Source: Strobilurus pachycystidiatus
Lineage: Eukaryota; Basidiomycota; Agaricomycetes; Agaricales; Physalacriaceae
Length of the DNA stretch: 64,000 nucleotides
Reading direction: 5' to 3'
Assembly: GCA_019915135.1 (NCBI GenBank)
Contig: JAHLMK010000011.1
Coordinates: 558,001 to 622,000 of the forward strand
Shown: positions 57,059 to 64,000 of the stretch, piece after piece
How positions within the stretch are numbered: position 1 is the stretch's first letter
Layout of the letters: every line of letters begins with the position of its first letter
Made by a program: the position numbers and the translations under genes
The notes under the pieces: generated by a model
What the model was told of the DNA's origin: nothing
Seen by the model: the letters and a program-made list of their open reading frames with translations, nothing else
Database searches by the model: none

Positions 57059-57640
57059 GCGTCAAGTCGGTGGGAACCGGTGTCGACATTCGAAAAGTCA
57101 GGAGTTGACGCGCTGCTGGACGCGTGGTGGGCCCGCGTGGAACAGGATACCGGTCACCGGGAGGAAGAACTTTGGCCTCGTAGGCGTATTCGAGCATCAG
57201 CGGAGCATATCAGTAAGCTACTCATCGTGCACTCTCTTGTACCACTGCTGCGCCTAATGTGGTGATGTGTCGCAGGGAATCAAAAAAAACTCGATGACGA
57301 AGAGATTCGTGCTGCCCGAGAGTACCTTGCAAACCTGACCCAGCAGAGGCGACAGGAGCGACGGGAGCAGAGACAGCGGGAGCGAGACGAGCATCGAAAA
57401 CGCAATGGTCAGATCGAGTCCGTCCTGCGTAACTTTTTTATCACAGCCGTCTTCAGCGCTCGAAGAAGAGGATTCGACCGGCTCATCCGAAGAGGATGAG
57501 GATGACGGTGAATCTCACCAATTCACTATACCGTCACACTTTCCAACAAGCCCACAGATGATCAGGACTCGGGCGATTCGACACAGGAAGAACAAGACAG
57601 TCAGTTTGTTAGTTCTCATCCTGCCTGCTCACTGATCCCC
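57059..57640 (+). CDS. Chromodomain-like gene, 5' part missing or unresolved
   Basis: Reads SSRWEPVSTFEKSGVDALLD and AWWARVEQDTGHREEELWPR, which looks like the last strand and C-terminal helix of a chromodomain (pattern TWEPxSxF...LxxxWxx). An intron after AEHI leads to NQKKLDDEEIRAAREYLANL and an Arg/Glu/Gln-rich coil; a further intron with acceptor GTCTTCAG leads to an acidic end (ALEEEDSTGSSEEDEDDG). The N-terminal half of a chromodomain should lie within 56650-57058 but I could not find it. Either its exon is missed or this is a broken gene cut by the repeats just upstream. Phases after the first exon are consistent. Confidence 0.4.
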
Positions 57641-58182
57641 GGCAGACGAATAATGGTTGTTTGGGACCGCAAATTTTCATCTTGGCATCTACTTGTAACA
57701 TAGCATCATCAATCGATCAATATCTTGTAACCGTACCCTCTGTGAGGGCCCCCAAAATCGGGTGCTGGCATCCGCGCGCCCCCTTGTCGTGGGTTTTGGG
57801 CTTAGCCTCCGGGTGACCAAGTAGCGCGTTAAATATACCCAGATGTGATTGAGGACAATGAAGTGGGAATGCTAGTACTGACGAACAGGAAATACAGTCA
57901 TATGAAACTTTGGGCTTGGCTTGCGCGAGTCGATGAATGCTACACTACTATTGGTGTGTTAATCACGTCGTCTAACCTCAACGAAGACTGTCTAATACTT
58001 TTTGGGGCATTATAGTACTGTCTGTACGCGACACTGCCTCGTGCGGACCCTACATGACAATGTCCGGACCGCGTGGCCCTTATCCTATGACAACACGTCC
58101 TTTCACTTCTTTCATTCTTTCATCTGCAGTCAACTATTCCTCCACCATCTTCAGTCCACACTTCCTCTCACCAGTTCTCACT
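57641..58182. other. Intergenic region, possible transposon flank
   Basis: No gene recognised. If the convergent gene pair to the right belongs to one CACTA element, its left end should lie here; a CACTA string is present near 57953 but no matching inverted partner can be tested because the right end is beyond the window. Confidence 0.35.
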
Positions 58183-60253
58183 ATGTCGAACACCAACGAT
58201 CCTCGCACCAGCGACGACGTCTCCATGCAAGGCAACATAACTCCCCCTCGAGGCAGGAAGCGCCCACGTACCAGCAGTGTAGCTCCTACCACGCCTTCGC
58301 CGTCGAAGAAGGCCAAGACGGAGAAGCAGCGAGCGAGGGAAAAGGCCAAGGCCACTCGGCAGGCAGAGAAAGAGAAGGCCAAGCCGCCGCAGGAGAGAAA
58401 GAAATCCACCAGGAAGCAGACGTCGAAGGCCAGGGAGAGGGCGAAGGAGATTTCCAAGGCCAAGAAGCAATCGATCCGCGGCAAGGGAAAGGAAAAGGAG
58501 CGAAAGAGGCGGCGTAGGCGCAGCCGTTCCGAATCCTCCTCGTCTGCCTCTTCGTCCGACGCTGATTCCAGCGAAGAGTCCGATGACGAGGATCCACAGC
58601 CCAAGAAAGAGAGGGACACCCCCGCGCTGAGGAAATTCAAAGTACGTCATCCGTTTCTTCTCTATTCACGCGTCTCAACCATCGTGCTATAGGGCTGGGT
58701 TTATCTTCATATTCGGTTGCTCTGGGGACTGTACAACGACGATTCGATCCCACCTCCCGTTTCTGCCGCAGCCGTGAAGGCCTGGCAAGACACTGCTTCC
58801 ACGCAGGCCAACATGGAAGCGACCGTCCAAGCCATCATGTCATCCTCCAAAGCGGCCAACCAGGCGAGCATCAACAAGGCCGCGAAAGTCAAGGAGACGG
58901 CGGCTCAGGGCACCAGCGTGATTGAAAAGACCATCAGCAAAGTGGATGAGGGCACTTTGGCTTCCTTGTTCTCCGCTCTCGGTCGTTTTGGTCTAGAAGT
59001 CTTCGCTCCCCAATGCTCCAGCAACAGCCCCGAGTCACCTTACAACCTCGTTCACGAAGGGATCGCTCTGAGTACCTTCCAAACCATGGGCTTGATGGCC
59101 GTCTATCCTCCCGCAGAGGTCCGCTTCCAACCTTGGTTTCACGATCGACCCCTCATACAGTCTATCTACCGGCATTTCGTCTACAAGTTGATGGGATCGA
59201 AGGTGAACGCGGAACTCAGGTCCGAAGGGATTCACGAGAAGAGTAGACTCTCGGCTGAGGCGCGCATACAGCGCCAGAAGGTGAGTAGCTCACCTAGTCA
59301 GCATACTTCTTTTCGCTAACACTTTTCCAGATGATGCACAATCGGCTGGCCATGTGCCTTTCCCTCGGCGTGGCTCCCCGATACCACAATCTTGTCAGCG
59401 TGGAGGAGGTACACTCGGACGACGAGCTCTCTGAAGACAAGAAGTATTGGCGGGTTCGCCGCAAGGAGGGACGTAGCCAGACCGTGACCGAGTTTCTACA
59501 ATATCTCGATACTCGCTATGCTGGTTACAAAAAGCGGAATGGTATCGCAACGTATGTAACGTCGTGTCCGTCTGCTTCTTGTGTCTTACCATTTTTTTCA
59601 GCAAAGACAAGGAGAGGAAACGAGTATACGGAGGGGAATCGCTTGCTCCTCTCTTCGAAGAAGCACCCGAGGCAGTTGCACGCGACTACCATTCGCCATC
59701 GTTCTGGAGGACTGAATTGACAGCCCAGGAACAGTTCGACCTATCCCAATACGGTGTCGCGTTTCCTCACCGTGATGAAGAAGACGCTTTGAAAGCCCAG
59801 TTCCAGACGGAGCACTCTGGTCTATTTGCGATAGAGGTTCTGAGCATGCCGGACGAGGAATTCAAGGCCAAATACTCCGAAAGGGCATTGTCAGCCTACC
59901 CTGATCCAACACCTGCGCAGATTGCAAATTTGAAGAAGGCGGGCATGATTGGAGGCAACGGAAAGAAGGATGACATCGAAGGTGACGCTGATGTCGAGTT
60001 CATCGAACTCGACGAAGACATGGACGAGGACGACGCCAGCTTCACTGATGAGGAGCAGGTGGACCGTATCCCTGTCGATGATGCGCAGCAGGGCGACGAG
60101 GAGGACCGTATCTCTGTCGATGACGAGCAGCAGGGCGAAGACGACAATATCATTGTCGAGGAGGACAACGAGGCTGAGGTCAGAGTTTCGGGCTCGGCGG
60201 CGGCGGCGGTCAACATGGACATCGTCGCGCCAGTGGAGCACGAGCACGAATAA
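58183..60253 (+). CDS. Uncharacterised 639-residue protein with Lys/Arg-rich N terminus, convergent with Tnp2
   Basis: Not assigned. Exons 58183-58641, 58693-59280, 59331-59551 and 59602-60253 fit in phase. The first 150 residues are basic and Ser-rich with many KxxREK motifs and a run of five Arg, likely nuclear and nucleic-acid binding. The middle, GWVYLHIRLLWGLYNDDSIP, SLFSALGRFGLEVFAPQCSS, LVHEGIALSTFQTMGLMAVY and MMHNRLAMCLSLGVAPRYHN, looks globular. The C terminus is acidic with an imperfect repeat (DRIPVDDAQQGDEEDR, DRISVDDEQQGEDDN) and an Ala run. It ends 196 bases from the end of the Tnp2 gene, tail to tail. It may be the second protein of a CACTA element, like plant TnpA; that is inference from place only. 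Confidence 0.6.
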
Positions 60254-60448
60254 GTGGCGGGTGATGTAGGTCTTGGCGGTGCAGACGCCCCACTCCTCTA
60301 CAATCATAGATTTTCATACTCTCTTCTGTATGCTCCCGCGTATGTTTCCCATATAGATTCTCGTATGCTTACCTGTACTGTATGTAGTTCTATGGATATT
60401 TCGTATGCACCTGGTTGTCGGACTAAATTGCATGCAACATGTATTCTT

Positions 60449-63400
60449 CTATCTACGACCGCGATTCAAGGCCCAACAAATAACCATGAATGGCTTCCCT
60501 ACATTGTACGTGCGAGCCGGCCGGATATACGTGGTAAGGTGTGTAATAATGTGTTCCGATTCTATGACGACTCGTGTATTCGAAAGGTCTTTATCAACGG
60601 CAGTGGTAAGCAAGCGAGGATGTCTCGGGAATGGTGTTTTTTGTAAGTCAGCTTCGGGAAGGGGCTTGTGCAATGTCACGATGAAGAAGGTACGAAGAAC
60701 TCCTTGCAAGGGTATGCAGAGAATACTTGTGATGGACCCAGTCTTTGAGTGTCCACTATCCGGGTGACGAAATTGTATCGCACTGTTACCTGAATGCGAG
60801 TCGATGCGGCTATAGGTGCGGTCATCCACTCGCCACTCGGTGCGTAGCTTTGCAACTGGTGGGAAAACACGACTGTTCGGAAAGAGAGGACGATGCTCGC
60901 AGTCAAGGTACGGCGGGCCATGAGCGTTGAGATAGGCAAGCACCATGTCGTGGTCGGCTTTCTCCATATGAGGAAGAGGAGCCAAGTATGCCGCTGTTGC
61001 TTCAGCATCGAGAGTTTTTGGACCAGTAGCACGGTCAGGCTCCAAGATGCTAGATAAATGTGCACTAGGTACACTAGCATCATCTGCGCCTTGAAGAAGA
61101 ACTTGTAGTCTGAAGCGTCGATTGATTTGACGCATCAAAGTAAGTTCTAGTTGCCCTGTACAAGCAGATCAACAAATGTGGAAGTCAATAGAGTGATGAA
61201 CAATGCTACCTGCTTGACCATTTGTCTTGATCCTTTGTAGCATGCCATTCAAACGCTCCCCAGCAAACTCATTCAATGAGGCAAGAGGTCCCCAATAGCT
61301 GAGGAGTGCACTAAGGTGCTCCCCATAGTGATGTTTTGGAAGCGAGTGGAAAGTTGGGAAAAGTTGGGGAAGTGATCCTCGGTATGCCGTGTAATGCTCT
61401 TGAAACCTCTCAGCTTCACTATGGTTGGTTGTATATGATGCCACAATATTGGTGCAGGCAACAAGATTGTAGAAGTTGGTGAGCATGGTACGTTTGACCA
61501 GATCATTGGACCGATACCAGAACTCGGGAAGAATGAGCGGAAAGACCGTGGCAAACAAGGTAAGGAAATCCGCTGCCGTGAGCTTTCCATGGCCAGCTGT
61601 TTTCTTTCCTAGATCAAAGGGAGGGCGACTAACCCAAGTGGGTAGAGTCATCTCAGTGATACATTTCCAGATCTCGGTCATCTCTTCCTTCCCAAATGTA
61701 TCCCCCCCTTCGGTGATCTCGCCCAAGAACGAAGGATCGGTGAGCTCCTCATCGTCTTCCTCGCTTTCATCGGTATCTGTATTATCCGTGATAGTTCCAT
61801 CAGCATTGGCAACAATCTCCTCTTCCTGGTCATCATCAGCATCTTCAAGAACAATGTTAGAATTTATATATAAGACAAGGAGGTTCCTTTACCATGCATT
61901 AGAGGAATATAATCCTCATCGTCATCATCAGATGAAGAATCAAGGTCGTAAGTTAACTGAATAGTCTGTGGCTCCCACATGACATTCTCTGCTGCCTCAC
62001 TAGTCAATTCGCTTGCCTCCTCCACTGACTCATCCACATCAGCTTGAGTAAACCGCTCATCATCCTGATTCTCCTCTGCAACTGTTTCCCTAGTCTGCTT
62101 CTGCGCTTTTTCATCTGTTTCAGCTCGCCCTATTCCCCACAAGACCCGTAAATGTGTCTCAAGAAGACCTTCAAGCCAAATGTGCATGAATCCCAGAATG
62201 TGATGCAGGATAGAATCCCAATGAGAGAGATTCAAGCGATGCAGTTCTGTCCACCGTATTCCTGTACTTTTGGCATAGTCTGTACGGGCAGATTTTGTGT
62301 TGAGTTCTTTCCATTCATTAGCCTGTGCACGAGTTGTGGTGCCATTGCGTAGGTGCCAATGTGTATGGTCAAGTTCCTCGATATCCTGAATGAGCAAGTC
62401 ACAGAACGAGCAGAAGTAATATGCTGAATGGCTGAGATGACCTAGGATCTTATGAGAGTCCATTTATGAGCAATCAGATACAGACTCAGTGGGGAAATTG
62501 ACCTTATGAAGAGCTGGCGTGTCAGCAATAACCGGAATTCCCACTCTAGTGCGAACCAACGCTCCGTTGGGATGTCGATGAGTGGGAATTTGCTCTCCAA
62601 GTCTCTGGAATGGCAAAATCTCATCAATGAAAGGGCGAATACAGTGGTTCAAGGTGACAACATCTGGTTCTTTAGGTCCAGGAGTAGCTGTGATGAAAAA
62701 ACAGTTCTCCGGTGCAAAAGCAATTTCTATGGGAAGATTCATGCAGTAGGCGACTACAGCGCCCATGGAGTATTTTTTCCCTGGTTTCAGTCAGTAGGAT
62801 ATACAAATAGTATACAACTCAGATTACCTGCTTGTTTATTGGTGAAAGGATTTAACCAGTCAATATAGATGGCAAATACAAGATTGTAGGGTGTCTGAAG
62901 GAAGCCACGGAGAGCCTGCCATGCAGGGCTGTCCTGAATACTATGCATGGCATTGAACTGAGCTGGAGGAGGTCGTAGGAAGGTTTTCTCCAAGGCGTTT
63001 TCAATGTCTGGTCGTGAAAGAAACCATGTGACCCATGATTTGAATGACTGTGTACAATAAAGCAAACGGGGTATCTAAGTACTCAATCAGCAGACAGATT
63101 ATAGTAAAGTTAGTCACAAAGCACATACTGTTCTTGTTGCACCTGACCTTGTCTGAGCAGACTTCAGAAGTTGGGTGCCACAAGGGCGAGAGCGACGTGT
63201 CTCTCTCCAAGAGCAGACTTCCGCGGCACCTTCCACGGGGGTAAAGCATTTTGGACACACTGCAGTTTGTGTGATTTCTGGATCAACCCCTAGTCGCCTA
63301 TATACTGCTCGAATGTCTTGAGGAATCTCGACACCAGTAAATTGTATCACGGTGTGAAACTCGTCCTCTATGGCAGTGGAAACGAGCTTAAGAAGAAGAG

Positions 63401-63783
63401 AGAGAATGTAGTCCAATGCTTTGAGAGATTGTCCGGCTGCTGTGCGACTCAGACCTGCTCGTAGAACAAGCCACACCACAAGCTGTGACAGCAATGTTGT
63501 TATCAGCGCAAGGTCTACAACCACCACTGTTTCTCATCAGTGAGTGATTTCACAAGTGGGTTGCTTGTACACTACCTTTTCGAGGAGGCTCAGCATCTGC
63601 AGGTGGATCCGCAGTTGTTGCTTCAGCCTCAGCCTCTTCCGGTATGGGATTCAAGGAAGGAATGGAAGTGTTGGCCGCACGATCACGGTCCAGCTGCTCA
63701 TGAGTATGACGAGTGGCCGCGGTACACTTCAAACCACCTCCACCGTACTTCTCGACACATACTGTACACGTACACCAGACCAT
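60449..63783 (-). mobile_element. CACTA-type Tnp2 transposase gene, apparently complete
   Basis: DNA transposase of the En/Spm (CACTA) superfamily (Tnp2/Transposase_21). The start MVWCTCTVCVEKYGGGG at 63781-63783 has the N-terminal Cys motif. Then come a region with Cys pairs (CPKCF...CGTQLL), WVTWFLSRPDIENALEKTFL, DSPAWQALRGFLQTPYNLVF, AIYIDWLNPFTNKQAGK (catalytic Asp region), YCMNLPIEIAFAPENCFF, TATPGPKEPDVVTL, THRHPNGALVR, YYFCSFCDLLIQD, RWTELHRLNLSHWDSILHHI, FMHIWLEGLLETHLRVLWGI, EMTLPTWVSRPPFDLGKKTA, ACTNIVASYTTNHSEAERFQ and FAGERLNGMLQRIKTNGQAG, ending with HIITHLTTYIRP near 60500. Introns (for example 52 bases after ALHK) restore the frame everywhere I checked; no stop was seen inside. 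The element's right end is outside the window. Confidence 0.88.
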
Positions 63784-64000
63784 GGTTCTGACGCAAAGTG
63801 AACTGGACCAATATCAACAGCTTCACTTGGCGAACTTGGAATGGCAAACTCGGAAGGGGCAACAAAGGTAGGGAGGAAATGGGAAGACAGAGATGGTTGC
63901 AACAGGCTCGGATGCTTGAGCGATTCCTTGAGAGATATTATGATCAACCAATCAGTCACTGATAAGGGCGCACCACAGTCGGTAACAAGTTTGGTCTAGT
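63784..64000. other. 5' flank of Tnp2 gene, window edge
   Basis: Upstream of the transposase start. The last bases read GGTCTAGT. A CACTA element would end in TAGTG, so the next base outside the window is of interest, though this short match may be chance. Confidence 0.3.

Noticed and set aside
58134..58650. Hydrophobic and Ser-rich open frames antisense to the Lys/Arg-rich gene
   Set aside because: Mirror of a biased coding sequence; no start, domain or splice support.
1..64000. Biosynthetic gene cluster around the SDR, MFS, velvet and GNAT genes
   Set aside because: No backbone synthase, terpene cyclase or P450 is present, and housekeeping genes lie between the candidates.

Overview
This window looks like nuclear DNA of a filamentous basidiomycete, most likely a mushroom-forming Agaricomycete. 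Genes are dense, lie on both strands and are split by many short introns of about 45-65 bases with GT-AG and some GC-AG ends. The gene set is fungal: a branching enzyme, a DAL5-type permease, a velvet factor, a type I metacaspase and a CACTA-type Tnp2 transposase. No rRNA, tRNA, CRISPR array or prokaryotic signal was seen. All gene models come from reading splice sites and protein families by eye.

Layout. 1-2000: the 5' end of a COP9 signalosome subunit 1 gene, divergent from a lipase-like hydrolase that uses two GC-AG introns. 2100-7103: two tandem auxin-efflux-carrier-family genes, the first decayed by small deletions and the second intact or nearly so. 8078-14350: glycogen branching enzyme, metacaspase and a PPIH-type cyclophilin with a probable 3-base micro-exon. 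14573-22327: a small membrane protein, a DAL5-family permease, an unknown protein and an SDR oxidoreductase. 23086-28117: a 1145-residue disordered Trp-containing protein and a frameshifted CAP/PR-1 gene. 28791-39264: prefoldin subunit 2, the complex I 23-kDa subunit, an unknown protein, an INO80F-like protein, the complex I GRIM-19 subunit (start codon split by an intron), a double HMG-box protein and a GNAT acetyltransferase. 39708-49320: a large PPR protein, a velvet factor, an ArfGAP and an 81-residue membrane protein.

From about 49.9 kb the window becomes accessory in character: a G-rich minisatellite with higher-order structure, a divergent SPT5-like gene with a duplicated splice acceptor, a 2.1-kb segment bounded by inverted repeats and holding direct repeats, a chromodomain-like fragment, and a large gene convergent with a nearly complete Tnp2 transposase running to the right edge.

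There are no operons. Several gene pairs share short divergent promoters: CSN1/hydrolase (58 bp), prefoldin 2/complex I 23 kDa (125 bp), INO80F-like/GRIM-19 and GNAT/PPR. Two nuclear complex I subunits and a PPR protein likely acting in mitochondrial RNA lie within 14 kb of each other, but I see no evidence that this clustering is more than chance.
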